From Arsenophonus endosymbiont of Aphis craccivora (lineage in GTDB: Bacteria > Pseudomonadota > Gammaproteobacteria > Enterobacterales > Enterobacteriaceae): 64,000 bases of DNA. A program made the translations under genes and the position numbers. Under the pieces are notes generated by a model. It had not been told where the DNA came from, ran no database searches, and saw only the letters and a list, made by a program, of their open reading frames with translations. The DNA is taken from NCBI RefSeq assembly GCF_013460135.1, contig NZ_CP038155.1, positions 1,364,001 through 1,428,000 on the forward strand, written 5' to 3'. Numbering within the stretch: position 1 is the stretch's first letter; every line of letters starts with the position of its first letter. Shown one piece after another: positions 42,934 to 53,431 of the stretch.

Positions 42934-43527
42934 ATGGTAAATATCAAGAGCTATTATCAGCAGCCCAGCGCTATTATTGACGAAGGAGCGCAAATCTGTA
43001 ATGGAACTCGAGTATGGCATTTTGTGCATGTCTGTGGTGGAGCGGTTATCGGAGAAAATGTTTCATTAGGGCAAAACGTTTTTGTTGGTAATAGAGTTAT
43101 CATTGGAAATTATTGTAAAATTCAAAATAATGTATCTGTTTATGATAATGTCATCCTTGAAGAAGGCGTATTTTGTGGGCCTAGCATGGTGTTTACCAAT
43201 GTCTATAATCCTCGCTCGCTGATTGAGCGTAAAGATCAATATCATAATACACTCATTAAAAAAGGCGCTACCTTAGTGGCTAATTGCACTATTGTTTGTG
43301 GGATAACCATTGGAAAATTTGCATTTATTGGTGCAGGAGCAGTAGTGAATAAAGATGTGTCTGACTATGCGTTAATGGTTGGTGTACCAGCTAAGCAGAT
43401 TGGTTGGATGAGTGAATTTGGCGAGCAATTGGAACTGCCATTGAATGGAGATGCGGAAACAATTTGTCCCCATACTGGTAATAAATATCGCTTAAGAGAC
43501 AATAAAGTTGAGCGTGTGAAAGCATAA
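42934..43527 (+). CDS. wbpD: UDP-amino-sugar N-acetyltransferase (WbpD/WlbB-like)
   Basis: This is a left-handed beta-helix acetyltransferase that would acetylate the 3-amino group of the UDP-sugar uronate. Hexapeptide-type turns run through [20 protein letters not shown] and [18 protein letters not shown], with the end [15 protein letters not shown] followed by [14 protein letters not shown]. The 197-residue frame is complete. The ATG lies 6 bp after the wbpB stop, consistent with one operon. The upstream enzymes are broken, so its substrate is probably no longer made. Confidence 0.88.
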   Translation: MVNIKSYYQQPSAIIDEGAQICNGTRVWHFVHVCGGAVIGENVSLGQNVFVGNRVIIGNYCKIQNNVSVYDNVILEEGVFCGPSMVFTNVYNPRSLIERKDQYHNTLIKKGATLVANCTIVCGITIGKFAFIGAGAVVNKDVSDYALMVGVPAKQIGWMSEFGEQLELPLNGDAETICPHTGNKYRLRDNKVERVKA

Positions 43528-43562
43528 ACCAGATAGTAAAAATTAAAAGAGATAATAGAAAA

Positions 43563-44654
43563 ATGATGCAATTTATTGACTTGAACACCCAACAAGCGCG
43601 TATTAAAAATAAAATCAATCTGGCTATTCAACGCGTATTATCTCATGGTAAATATATTCTTGGACCAGAAGTTATCGAATTAGAAGAAAAACGTGCAGAC
43701 TATGTTGGCTCCAAATATTGCATCAGTGTGGCCAATGGTACTGATGCGTTACAGATTGCTCAAATGACTTTTGGTATTGGTCCTGGTGATGAAGTAATTA
43801 CTCCAGGATTGACATATATAGCAACCGCTGAAACAGTGGCACTGTTAGGCGCTAGACCAGTATATGTTGATGTATGCCATAAAAATTATAATTTAGATCC
43901 GCAAAAACTTGAAGCCGCTATCACGGCAAGAACAAAAGCGATTATTCAGGTATCACTTTATGGTCAATGTGCAGATTTTGATGCGATTAACATGATTGCC
44001 AGCAAATATAATATTCCTGTTATCGAAGATGCCGCACAAAGTTTTGGCGCGACCTATAAAGGCAACTATTCATGTAATTTAACGACAATTGCTTGTACCA
44101 GCTTTTTCCCAAGTAAACCGCTTAGTTGCTATGGTGATGGTGGCGCAATTTTTACTAATGATGAACAATTAGCATTAGTAATAAGACAGATTGCGCGACA
44201 TGGTCAGGATCGCCGTTATCATCATATCCGGGTTGGTGTTAATAGTCGTTTGGATACTTTGCAAGCGGCGATATTATTAACAAAGTTAGAAATTTTTGCC
44301 GAAGAAATACAACTGCGCCAGCAAGTCGCTAAACGCTATGATTTTATGTTAAATCAAGCAGGTATAACAACGACTCCGTATATTGAAACATATAATACCA
44401 GTGCTTATGCACAATATACTATTCAAGTGGAAAACCGCGAGTTAATACAAACTCAATTAAAAACAGCAGGCATACCTACAGCAGTTCATTATCCCATCCC
44501 TTTAAATAAACAACCTGTTGTTGCAGATAATGCAGTAGAATTATCTGTTGGTGATGCTATAGCAGAAAAAGTAATCAGCTTACCGATGCATCCATATTTG
44601 ACAGAAAGTACACAGGATAAAATAATTCAGGTGTTAAAAGGGCTCTTTTTGTGA
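43563..44654 (+). CDS. wbpE: DegT/DnrJ/EryC1-type sugar aminotransferase (WbpE/WlbC-like)
   Basis: This PLP enzyme would transaminate the 3-keto UDP-sugar uronate made by WbpB. The family segments VANGTDALQIAQMTFGIGPGD, IPVIEDAAQSFGATYKG and FFPSKPLSCYGDGGA (PLP lysine) are present. The frame of 363 codons is complete; an ATG one codon later is an equal start candidate. Its stop overlaps the GTG start of the next gene (GTGA). Together with WbpA, B and D it would give UDP-2,3-diacetamido-uronic acid for O-antigen. Confidence 0.9.
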   Translation: MMQFIDLNTQQARIKNKINLAIQRVLSHGKYILGPEVIELEEKRADYVGSKYCISVANGTDALQIAQMTFGIGPGDEVITPGLTYIATAETVALLGARPVYVDVCHKNYNLDPQKLEAAITARTKAIIQVSLYGQCADFDAINMIASKYNIPVIEDAAQSFGATYKGNYSCNLTTIACTSFFPSKPLSCYGDGGAIFTNDEQLALVIRQIARHGQDRRYHHIRVGVNSRLDTLQAAILLTKLEIFAEEIQLRQQVAKRYDFMLNQAGITTTPYIETYNTSAYAQYTIQVENRELIQTQLKTAGIPTAVHYPIPLNKQPVVADNAVELSVGDAIAEKVISLPMHPYLTESTQDKIIQVLKGLFL

Positions 44655-44876
44655 TCAGAAAAATAGTGCCACAAACTGAATTTGCCCGCAATGTAGTAAC
44701 TTTAATGACAGGTACAACTATTGCACAGGCAATACCAATAGCAATAAGCCCTTTGCTAACAAGAATTTATACCCCAAAAGACTTTGGTGTATTGGCACTT
44801 TTTATTTCAATAATAGCTATTTTAGGGAGTATTGCTAATGCCAGATATGAACTGGCAATCATGTTACCTGAAAAAG
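44651..44876 (+). pseudogene. Polysaccharide flippase (Wzx-like), cut after about 75 codons at an IS edge
   Basis: The N-terminal 75 residues resemble Wzx-type flippases (LMTGTTIAQAIPIAISPLLT followed by YTPKDFGVLALFISI). The sequence is replaced by IS copy 3 from 44877, and no continuation is found on the far side. The start is a GTG overlapping the preceding stop. The missing 80-90 percent means no function. It marks the right end of the surviving O-antigen fragment. Confidence 0.85.
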
Positions 44877-45862
44877 GGCTTTGTTGAATAAATCAGAATT
44901 AGCCGACAGGATGGCTCCCTCTGCTACAGCTGTTATCCGATCCTGACGCTGTGTGGCATACCCAACAACGTCATACGGTTCAGCGCTTTGACCATCGCCA
45001 TTGCTTCACCTACCTGAGCCTCATAGTCACGCAGCCTCAGATGGCCACCCAGCAAAGTTTTTATGCGGAACATCGCTGTTTCTGCCACTGAACGCCGGTG
45101 ATAACCCACTTTCTTTTTCCACATATCATTACTCCTGCTCAGACGCTGATTCGCCACCGCATGGTTACGTTCATGGTACTTGTCCGGCCAGTATTTCGCT
45201 CCGCTTCGCGGCGGGATAAGGGGCCTGATTTTCCGGTGGGTTTGGTTAATCAGGCCCGGCAGTGCCTGCGCATCTGTCGTTCCGCTGAGCGATAAGTCGG
45301 CACAGATAATCTCATGATTCACACTGTCTGCTGCCAGATGAAGCTTGCGCCACACTCTTCGTCTGTCAGCCCCATGCTGCCTGACTTTCCATTCACCTTC
45401 GCCAAAGACCTTCAGACCGGTACTGTCGATGACCAGATGCGAGATTTCACCACGCGTTGGCGTTTTTATGCTGATGTTTACGCTCTTTGCTCGTCTGCTG
45501 ACCAGCGAGTAGTCCGGACAGCACAGCGGCAAAGACATGAGTTTAAAAATCGAATCAACGAAGCCCTGTAATGCCCGTAGCGACAGGTTAAACACACGCT
45601 TCATCATCAGGACAGTGGTAACAGCCATATCGCTGTAGTAAAGCGGCCGGCCACGACCTTCAGGCGAAGAACTGTCAGTCCATCCAGCGATGGCCGACTC
45701 ATCAAGCCAGACCGTCAGGGAACCGCGTTGTCTGAGTGCCTTGTTGTACGCGGGCCAGTTGGTAATTTTAAACTTTTGCTTTGCCATGGGGACCTGATGT
45801 TGAAACGAATTTAGCGATCAGCTCCGCCAATCACCTAAAAGTTCGATTTATTCAACAAAGCC
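44877..45862 (-). mobile_element. IS903-type insertion sequence, copy 3, 69-bp internal deletion derivative
   Basis: The terminal repeats are intact but the length is only 986 bp because of a 69-bp in-frame deletion in the transposase, between short direct repeats (aaaatcagg). The flanks differ (ctgaaaaag, ggatatatc), so no target duplication is present. Copy 6 carries the same deletion. Confidence 0.95.
44933..45787 (-). CDS. Deleted IS903-type transposase lacking the second catalytic Asp, copy 3
   Basis: The frame is open for 284 codons, but 23 residues are missing between HRKIR and PLIPPRSG. The missing block contains SADGAYD, the second aspartate of the DDE triad. The first Asp and the Glu remain. 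The protein should therefore be catalytically dead, and could at most bind the element's ends. It is open only because the deletion is a multiple of three. Confidence 0.92.
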   Translation of the reverse strand: MAKQKFKITNWPAYNKALRQRGSLTVWLDESAIAGWTDSSSPEGRGRPLYYSDMAVTTVLMMKRVFNLSLRALQGFVDSIFKLMSLPLCCPDYSLVSRRAKSVNISIKTPTRGEISHLVIDSTGLKVFGEGEWKVRQHGADRRRVWRKLHLAADSVNHEIICADLSLSGTTDAQALPGLINQTHRKIRPLIPPRSGAKYWPDKYHERNHAVANQRLSRSNDMWKKKVGYHRRSVAETAMFRIKTLLGGHLRLRDYEAQVGEAMAMVKALNRMTLLGMPHSVRIG

Positions 45863-45945
45863 GGATATATCATGAATATAAAGCTTGGATATTTCCAGTA
45901 GTGTCAGCTAGTTTTTTAGCTAGTTGCGATGATAAAAAGCAGATG

Positions 45946-46021
45946 TGGTGCCCGGAGGCGGAATCGAACCACCGACACGAGGATTTTCAATCCTCTGCTC
46001 TACCGACTGAGCTATCCGGGC
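45946..46021 (-). tRNA. pheV: tRNA-Phe (anticodon GAA)
   Basis: The reverse strand begins GCCCGGATAGCTCAGTCGG and carries a GAA anticodon in the loop TTGAAAA. The T arm has GGTTCGATTC, the acceptor stem closes with CCGGGC, and CCA is encoded. The length is 76 nt. It lies next to yjdC-dsbD, as a tRNA-Phe gene does in Escherichia. The symbol is by analogy; pheU is equally possible. Confidence 0.96.
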
Positions 46022-46148
46022 AACGCCGCGCATTAAACCCTATTCCACACAACTCGTCAATGTATTTCCGGTCAAAAATGCGAAATCATGCTTATTTGCT
46101 GTTTTTTTGAACCACGAGATAATGACTATCTTTTTTGTAAATTATTTT

Positions 46149-46720
46149 TTAATTTAATGCATCATTCTTTCTACATTTAGCAATAGTTAAGATATCTTCT
46201 GCTAGTAGTTTGGCGATCAAAACATCTTCAATATTTCTCTTAACCACTAATTTGCTTAGACAAACTTCTAAAATTAACTCCATTTGCTTAGCAACTTGCT
46301 CGCTGTCGTCTATATCTAGTTGCCTTAGCAGCTCAAGACTAAAATTAAAAGACAATTTTTTTGCTGTTCACTCAGTTTATGACTTGGATGCTCTGGATCT
46401 GGAAAAATACTGCATGCAGCAATAAATAGGCAGCCTGGAAAGCGATTATCGCTGACTTTTTGAGCTAACTGGTTATAACGGGCTAATAGTTTTTCTTCCG
46501 GAGAAAGTTGGTCATTGAGTTGTATCTGCCGCTGCCAGGTCTCAATTTGTTGACTATGGTGACGTAAACAATCATAAAGCAACGCTTCATTATTTGGCCA
46601 AAATTGACGCGATTTATTGAATTCTACTTTAAGTTTATTAAGTGATATTTCAATATTACAGCCAATGCCATGTTGTTATAAGAGTTGTAGTACAGAGTTC
46701 AGTACTTGCTCACGTTGCAT
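46149..46720 (-). pseudogene. yjdC: YjdC-like TetR-type regulator, nonsense and frameshift
   Basis: The frame starts at 46720 (MQREQVLNSVLQLL) and meets a TAA at codon 15. It then continues in frame through KSRQFWPNNEALLYDCLRHH and DRFPGCLFIAACSIFPDPE-like sequence. A shift near 46350, in a T/A-run, separates this from the C-terminal part (FNFSLELLRQLDIDDSEQVA) ending at 46149. Position after dsbD and beside tRNA-Phe supports the YjdC identity. Two lesions make it non-functional. Confidence 0.8.
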
Positions 46721-46722
46721 GT

Positions 46723-47983
46723 TTATTTCCCTTGCCGTTGCGTAATTTGTTCTAAATGCTGATAGAACATTTTGCTATTCATAAAACCATAAACCCTTGA
46801 ATTAGGTAATTCGATGCCTTTATCATCATAGAAAATAATGGTGGGTAATCCATAGACATCGAGATATTGTAAAAGAGATTTTTGTTCAACATTATTTTCT
46901 GTCACATTGGCTTGCAGTAATAACATATTATCCAGTTTACTTTTGACCTTGGGATAACTAAAGGTATATTTTTCAAACTCCCTACAGGCGACACACCAAT
47001 CAGCATAAAAATCAAGCATAACTATTTTGCTAGTATTATTGTTTATTGCTTGTTTGATTTCTTGCCAATTTTTTACCTGTTTAAATTTTAAATCCATATG
47101 GTCTTGTGGTTTTGATATGGCTGGTATTTGCCAAACTCCATTTTGTAGCGGCTGGGCTGCTGCTATGATAGCTAATAGTAAAAATAAGATCTGTCCAATC
47201 CGCGCCCAGCCGTTATGTTTCTTAAGTAATAGAATGAACACCCATATACAAAATGCAGTTATCAATAAACTGCTTAACCTAAGACTCCAGATCTCTCCAA
47301 AAATCCGCTCGAGTAAGAAAATGGGTAACGCTAAGATCACAAAGCCAAACGCTTCTTTAACATATTGCATCCAAGGGCCGCTACGAGGAAGTAGTCGATG
47401 GCCAAATAATATTATGCCAATAATTGGCAGCCCCATACCTAATGCATATAGGTAAAGTGTTAGACTTCCGATTAACAGATTTCCGCTTTGGGCAATATAA
47501 AGCAAAATAGCACTGAGTGGCGCTGTGGTACAGGGAGAACAGATAAGTCCGGCCAGTGCGCCCATAATAAATACACCAAAATAAGATCCTGCTTTTTGGT
47601 GGTCGCTCCAATTAATCAGTTTTGTTTGCAGTGAAGATGGTAGCTGTAGGTTATAAAAGCCAAACATCGAAAATGCCAGAAGAATAAACAGAACGGAAAT
47701 TATGATCAAAACATAGGGGTGCTGAAGTGCGCTTGAAATGATAAACCGGCCGCTGCAACAATTAGCCCTAATAGGGTATAAGTGAGAGCAATTCTTTGAA
47801 CATAACTAAAAGCTAACCAAAAAATTTTTATTAAACTTTTGGGTCTTTGCTTACCTAATATAATACCTGAAATTAAAGGGTACATCGGTAAGACGCAAGG
47901 AGTAAATGCAACACCAATACCGAATAGCAGTGCCCATAAAGGTGAAAAAGGTTGCTCTGTTTTTCCGCTAGTCGCTTTTTTCG
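46723..47983 (-). pseudogene. dsbD: DsbD thiol:disulfide interchange protein, 5'-truncated and frameshifted
   Basis: DsbD carries electrons from cytoplasmic thioredoxin to periplasmic partners. The surviving part covers the transmembrane domain, with its cysteines in [16 protein letters not shown] and [14 protein letters not shown], and the C-terminal thioredoxin domain with the active site [13 protein letters not shown]. The N-terminal periplasmic domain is lost at the edge of IS copy 4. A one-base deletion near 47710-47725 separates the first membrane segments from the rest. The 328-codon downstream frame is open but lacks the first half of the membrane core. Non-functional. Confidence 0.88.
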
Positions 47984-49038
47984 GGCTTTGTTGAATAAAT
48001 CAGAATTAGCCGACAGGATGGCTCCCTCTGCTACACCTGTTATCCGATCCTGACGCTGTGTGGCATACCCAACAACGTCATACGGTTCAGAGCTTTGACC
48101 ATCGCCATTGCTTCACCTACCTGAGCCTCATAGTCACGCAGGCTCAGATGGCCACCCAGCAAAGTTTTTATGCGGAACATCGCTGTTTCTGCCACTGAAC
48201 GCCGGTGATAACCCACTTTCTTTTTCCACATATCATTACTCCTGCTCAGACGCTGATTCGCCACCGCATGGTTACGTTCATGGTACTTGTCCGGCTAGTA
48301 TTTCGCTCCGCTTCGCGGCGGGATAAGGGGCCTGATTTTCTTTCTTAGCAACGCATCGTGGCAGTAACAGGCGTCATAAGCACCGTCTGCTGACACTTCC
48401 CTGATTTTCCGGTGGTTTTGGTTAATCAGGCCCGGCAGTGCCTGCGCATCTGTCGTTCCGCTGAGCGATAAGTCGGCACAGATAATCTCATGATTCACAC
48501 TGTCTGCTGCCAGATGAAGCTTGCGCCACACTCTTCGTCTGTCAGCCCCATGCTGCCTGACTTTCCATTCACCTTCGCCAAAGACCTTCAGACCGGTACT
48601 GTCGATGACCAGATGCGAGATTTCACCACGCGTTGGCGTTTTTATGCTGATGTTGACGCTCTTTGCTCGTCTGCTGACCAGCGAGTAGTCCGGACAGCAC
48701 AGCGGCAAAGACATGAGTTTAAAAATCGAATCAACGAAGCCCTGTAATGCCCGGAGCGACAGGTTAAACACACGCTTCATCATCAGGACAGTGGTAACAG
48801 CCATATCGCTGTAGTAAAGCGGCCGGCCACGACCTTCAGGCGAAGAACTGTCAGTCCATCCAGCGATGGCCGACTCATCAAGCCAGACCGTCAGGGAACC
48901 GCGTTGTCTGAGTGCCTTGTTGTACGCGGGCCAGTTGGTAATTTTAAACTTTTACTTTGCCATGGGGACCTGATGTTGAAACGAATTTAGCGATCAGATC
49001 CGCCAATCACCTAAAAGTTCGATTTATTCAACAAAGCC
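47984..49038 (-). mobile_element. IS903-type insertion sequence, copy 4
   Basis: The full 1055-bp length and both terminal repeats are present. Flanking 9-mers differ (cttttttcg, aaagtgtat). It replaces the start of dsbD, and the missing dsbD end is not found across the element, so this is another recombination junction. Confidence 0.95.
48040..48963 (-). pseudogene. IS903-type transposase with two nonsense codons, copy 4
   Basis: The transposase frame carries a TAA at codon 4 (48952-48954, CAA to TAA) and a TAG at 48295-48297 replacing the Trp of the motif KYWPDKY. Otherwise it is nearly identical to the other copies and retains the DDE residues. The copy cannot make a full transposase. Confidence 0.92.
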
Positions 49039-49369
49039 AAAGTGTATTGAATGAATTACTTCAACCTGGATTTTTTATCATTATCATTTTTTTTGACCAC
49101 ATTATTACCAAATAAGAATAAAAAAAAGAATAATAGTTTATTTTATAATATATTATAAAATAATAAATAATAAATAATAGTTATAATAGTTAATATGGTT
49201 ATTTACTTGGCAATTTTTATAAAAAAACAAGCTATTTGTTTTCTTTTTATCGTTAACTGCTTTTTTATTATTTATAACGTAATTTTTTAGCGCTTTTTTA
49301 GTCTATAGCAGATAAAATCAGTTTGAATTCTACATGACGTATTTTGTCATCCCAAAAAGAGGAGATTTA
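49039..49369. other. AT-rich region between IS copy 4 and ybaL
   Basis: This 331-bp stretch is extremely AT-rich, with a palindrome of about 20 bp around 49140-49161 and short aataat runs. No coding segment is supported. The right end holds the AGAGGAG ribosome-binding site of ybaL, so its promoter must lie here. Confidence 0.5.
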
Positions 49370-51118
49370 ATGGATCATTCAGCATCATCCCTCATCACAA
49401 CAATTGTTGGTGGTTTAGCTCTTGCCTATCTATTTGGTATGATTGCACAACGGCTAAGGATATCACCGTTAGTCGGCTATTTATTGGCCGGTGTTCTTAT
49501 TGGTCCATTTACGCCAGGTTTTGTTGCAAATACAAGTTTAGCCAGTGAACTCGCCGAAATTGGTGTTATATTATTGATGTTTGGTGTTGGCTTACATTTT
49601 TCCTTAAAAGATCTTTTAGCCGTAAAATCGATTGCTATTCCTGGTGCTATCTCTCAAATAATTACTGCCACCTTATTAGGTCTTGGTTTAGCCATGCTAT
49701 TTGGTTGGGGTATATTTGCTGGTATCGTTTTTGGCCTTTGTCTCTCAACAGCCAGTACTGTAGTGCTATTAAGAGCATTAGAAGAACGTCAACTGATCGA
49801 TAGTAAACGAGGCCGAATTGCCATTGGCTGGCTGATTGTCGAAGATTTAGTCATGGTCTTGACTCTGGTATTGCTGCCAGCAATTGCCGGTATTCTCGAT
49901 AGTTATAATGCCAGTTTTAGTGAGCTAGCCATTAAATTAACCATTACCGTTGGTAAAGTGGCGATTTTTATCATCATTACCCTTTTCATCGGTCGCCAAC
50001 TTATTCCATGTATGCTAGCTCGTACTGCGGCAACCGGTTCTCGTGAATTATTCACACTAGCGGTTTTAGTACTAGCACTCGGTATTGCCTATGCCGCGGT
50101 AACTCTATTTAATGCTTCTGTTGCCCTTGGCGCATTTTTCGCCGGTATGATCCTAAATGAATCTGAATTAAGTCATCGAGCTGCACAAGATACACTACCT
50201 TTGCGAGATGCATTTGCAGTTCTATTTTTTGTATCGGTCGGTATGCTTCTAGACCCTATTATATTAATAGAACATCCATTCGCGGTATTGGCGGTTTTAG
50301 CAATTATTACTATTGGTAAATCACTCGCCGCATTACTGTTAGTGAGACTATTTGGTCATAGCCGCAGAACCGCCTTAACTATCGCAATAAGTCTGGCACA
50401 AATCGGTGAATTCTCTTTCATCCTGGCCGGAATGGGAATAACTCTCAATGTGTTTGATAGTCAAGCGCCAAACCTGGTTTTAGCTGGTGCTATCGTCTCT
50501 ATTATGATTAATCCATTACTATTTAGCTTACTTGACCGTTATCTGAAAAAAACCGAAACAACAGAGGAAGAATTATTAGATGAAACGCAGGAAGAAGTTG
50601 CACAAATTCCTGTAGATATTTGCGGTCATGCAATTATTGTTGGTTATGGTCGTGTTGGTACTATTCTGGCTGAAAAATTACGCCAAAAAAATATCCCGAT
50701 TGTCGTTATTGAAAATACACGCGCCCGATTTGAAGAATTAGCTAAAAATGGCTTCCGTTCACTAATTGGCAATGCCGTAAATAAAGCACTAATGAAGCTG
50801 GCTCGCATAGATTGTGCCCAAACACTATTAGTCACCGTTCCAAATGGTTATGAAGCTGGGCAAATCATTGAGAAGGCTAGGTCATTAAACCCTGATATCA
50901 CTATTATTGTTCGTGCCCACTATGATGATGAAGTTAGATATATTCGTGAACGTGGCGCAAATCACATCGTTGTTGGTGAACATGAAATAGCCAAAACCAT
51001 GGCACTTTTTCTGTCTAAAAAGAAAACAGTAGGCTGTACCATTAATAATAATGACGATAATTTATTATCAGGCACTAAAGATTTAGATAAATACTTAAAA
51101 CATGATACTTCTAACTAG
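49370..51118 (+). CDS. ybaL: YbaL, Kef-type cation/proton antiporter with RCK domain
   Basis: The protein has an N-terminal CPA2 antiporter domain of about 12 membrane helices (LRISPLVGYLLAGVLIGPFT, GVILLMFGVGLHFSLKDLLA, STASTVVLLRALEERQLI, ALGAFFAGMILNESELS). A C-terminal TrkA-N domain (AIIVGYGRVGTILAEKL, about residue 425) follows. It matches YbaL over its whole length. The ATG at 49370 follows AGAGGAG by 6 nt and gives 582 residues, so it is preferred over the upstream ATG at 49334. It lies beside gsk as in Escherichia. Transported ion is not established. Confidence 0.93.
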   Translation: MDHSASSLITTIVGGLALAYLFGMIAQRLRISPLVGYLLAGVLIGPFTPGFVANTSLASELAEIGVILLMFGVGLHFSLKDLLAVKSIAIPGAISQIITATLLGLGLAMLFGWGIFAGIVFGLCLSTASTVVLLRALEERQLIDSKRGRIAIGWLIVEDLVMVLTLVLLPAIAGILDSYNASFSELAIKLTITVGKVAIFIIITLFIGRQLIPCMLARTAATGSRELFTLAVLVLALGIAYAAVTLFNASVALGAFFAGMILNESELSHRAAQDTLPLRDAFAVLFFVSVGMLLDPIILIEHPFAVLAVLAIITIGKSLAALLLVRLFGHSRRTALTIAISLAQIGEFSFILAGMGITLNVFDSQAPNLVLAGAIVSIMINPLLFSLLDRYLKKTETTEEELLDETQEEVAQIPVDICGHAIIVGYGRVGTILAEKLRQKNIPIVVIENTRARFEELAKNGFRSLIGNAVNKALMKLARIDCAQTLLVTVPNGYEAGQIIEKARSLNPDITIIVRAHYDDEVRYIRERGANHIVVGEHEIAKTMALFLSKKKTVGCTINNNDDNLLSGTKDLDKYLKHDTSN

Positions 51119-51169
51119 CCGATAAAAATAAATCAGGGGAAATATTGGCTTTCTCCTGATTTTATTTAA

Positions 51170-52477
51170 TTACCTTTCACAGTAAGATTCCTCTAAACTA
51201 TCTTCTTTTTCAGGCAAACTTCGCGTTAAACGTGGTGAATGTTGAATAAGTACCTGATAACTTACTCTATTAGCATATTTACACACCTGTGATAAGGAAG
51301 AATATGTCAGGTAGGGCAAAAAATGTTTTGTTGAATTAGGTATATTTAAACGATAAAAAAGATTGGCGGTAATATCGTGTAATAAAGCAGACAGTCCACT
51401 ATCACCAGCTCCATTGGTATTCATGATTTTTTCTGGCCCACCCATATAAGGCTCAATATGTGAATAGATCCTAAAAGGAAGCTGACTCTCTTTTTTCCTC
51501 ATCGCCCGGCTAAATTCATAACGATTAAATTGATCAATCGCACCAGACAATAGAGGATGCTGAGTTTCTCTTTTATAGGTTGATTCGGTATAACCAGCCA
51601 TGTAGAGTCCATCAGCACCGGCGGTACAAAGCACCAGATCAACCCAATCAAGCACTTTATCGGCAGCTAATAAGGGATCTTTGATCTTCGTCAACTCTAA
51701 CGCTTCATCTTCGTTCATTGCCACAACAGAAACATATTTAGCGAGAAAATCTTACCAAAAGGAGGGATCATCGGCAATAACAAATTTAGTGCCCAATGTC
51801 AGTCACACCGGCACATCATGTTTTTTAGCATATTCTATTGCTTGCATTGTTGCGGCAGGCATCGTTTCACCAGGTTGGCAGCGGACAAGATAAGCAGTAA
51901 TAACCAGTGCTGATGCTTCTGCAATAATTTGCTTTGGAATACTATCAGGACGCAATTGGTTCATTAACCCTGGACTAATTGCAAATGTTCGTTCACCATT
52001 TTCCGTAATTAAGGTAAAACAGCGACCAATCGGACCATCAACACCCTGTAAATAATTTAAATCCATCCGGCTCTAAGTATGGCATAAATAACGATAGGCA
52101 GAGCTACCAATTTGAATGTTATTACACATCGTACCCAATAACACAGATCTATCATCAGCTAATAACGAGTAATTATGTAAAGTATTCCCTATCGTGCCAC
52201 CAGCAAATTCATGACTAATAAGATTGCGCTCCGTTAACTCACGATAAAGTTCTTCAGCAGTAGTCTCTTCAATAACGAGTGAGTGCCCCTGACTAAGTTG
52301 ATAACGCTGAATAAAATCATCATCAACTTTTGCTTCAATATCAACCAAAGTTTGATCTATACCAACTATATATGCATGATCACTGTCACTATTGATTAAC
52401 TCTTGATTGGATAATAAGGGATCTCGAATACTAACAGGAAAATAGTGCTTGGACTTACGTTGACCAGGGAATTTCAG
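51170..52477 (-). pseudogene. gsk: Inosine-guanosine kinase with several in-frame stops
   Basis: Gsk is a PfkB-family kinase of purine nucleoside salvage. One frame covers the entire protein, from KFPGQRKSKHYFPV to SPRLTRSLPEKEDSLEES, including the catalytic NTNGAGDSGLSALLHDI. It is interrupted by a TAA near 52072, a TGA near 51800 and a TAA near 51752. The start codon also appears changed to CTG (52475-52477). All lesions are point changes, so the sequence is otherwise well preserved. It is convergent with ybaL, the conserved arrangement. Confidence 0.9.
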
Positions 52478-53431
52478 AATAGGTAGATTAGTAATAACGA
52501 AAGGAGCGAGTCTAACATAACTAACATCATTGAGCAGCAGGAAAATTACCTGCCGCTTATATAAAATTATCTCATCAGACTTGTTGCTTGCGGCTATTTA
52601 TCATATGACGTAATAAAACATAAACACAACCCAAAATTAAACCGGTTAGTCCAGCTAATACAACTATATACATTTGCTTGGGTGCCTGTTTAGCAAGCGG
52701 TAAAGTTGGCTTTTGTATATATTTCACCGGCTGAAACCAAATATTTTTAGTGTCTAACGCCTGTAATTGCTGGATATATTGTTGGCTATTTAAAAGTTCA
52801 GGATCTAATGTTAGCTGATCATTATCCTGTTCAATAATAGCTAACTTTTTAGCTAAAGCTTCTGAACCTAATGCAATAGGGTAATCTAAATCATCGTGAA
52901 TAAAGTTATGAGTAGTTGAAACCGGTTTTTTAACTCCAACAGATTGAGTTATTGTTAACGAATTCTTCAACCGCTGAACCGCAACCCGATTAGCATTTTT
53001 TAAAGCCGTCAACTTAATAGCATATTTACCTTTAGCATAAACAATCTGTTGTGCTATTTTTTCATTTAACTCGGCTTTAATTTCCTGTCTTATACTAGAG
53101 CCAACATAACGCAGATAATCATACAATAAATTCTGGGCATCTTGAGTAGTTGCCGCAGAAAACTCTACGCTTGCTTCTATCGGCTGCGTAATATTATCTA
53201 CATTATGATTTGCATTTTTACTAAAAATGACGTTGCCAACAGTAATATTATTTATCATATCACGTAAAAGCTGTTGTTCTCTCTCTAAGGATTGTGACTC
53301 TGTTGATTTAACTAACTGCTGAAAATAGTCACTACTTTTCAGAAAATTTTCCTGTAACAACTGAGAACGATAAGCATCAAGAAATTTTGCATAAACTTGC
53401 TCAGCATCGATATTTGTTTCAACATCCATTA

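Noticed and set aside
49123..49200. AT-rich stretch with palindrome before ybaL as an origin or attachment site
   Set aside because: There are no DnaA boxes, iterons or flanking integrase, only low-complexity AT sequence.
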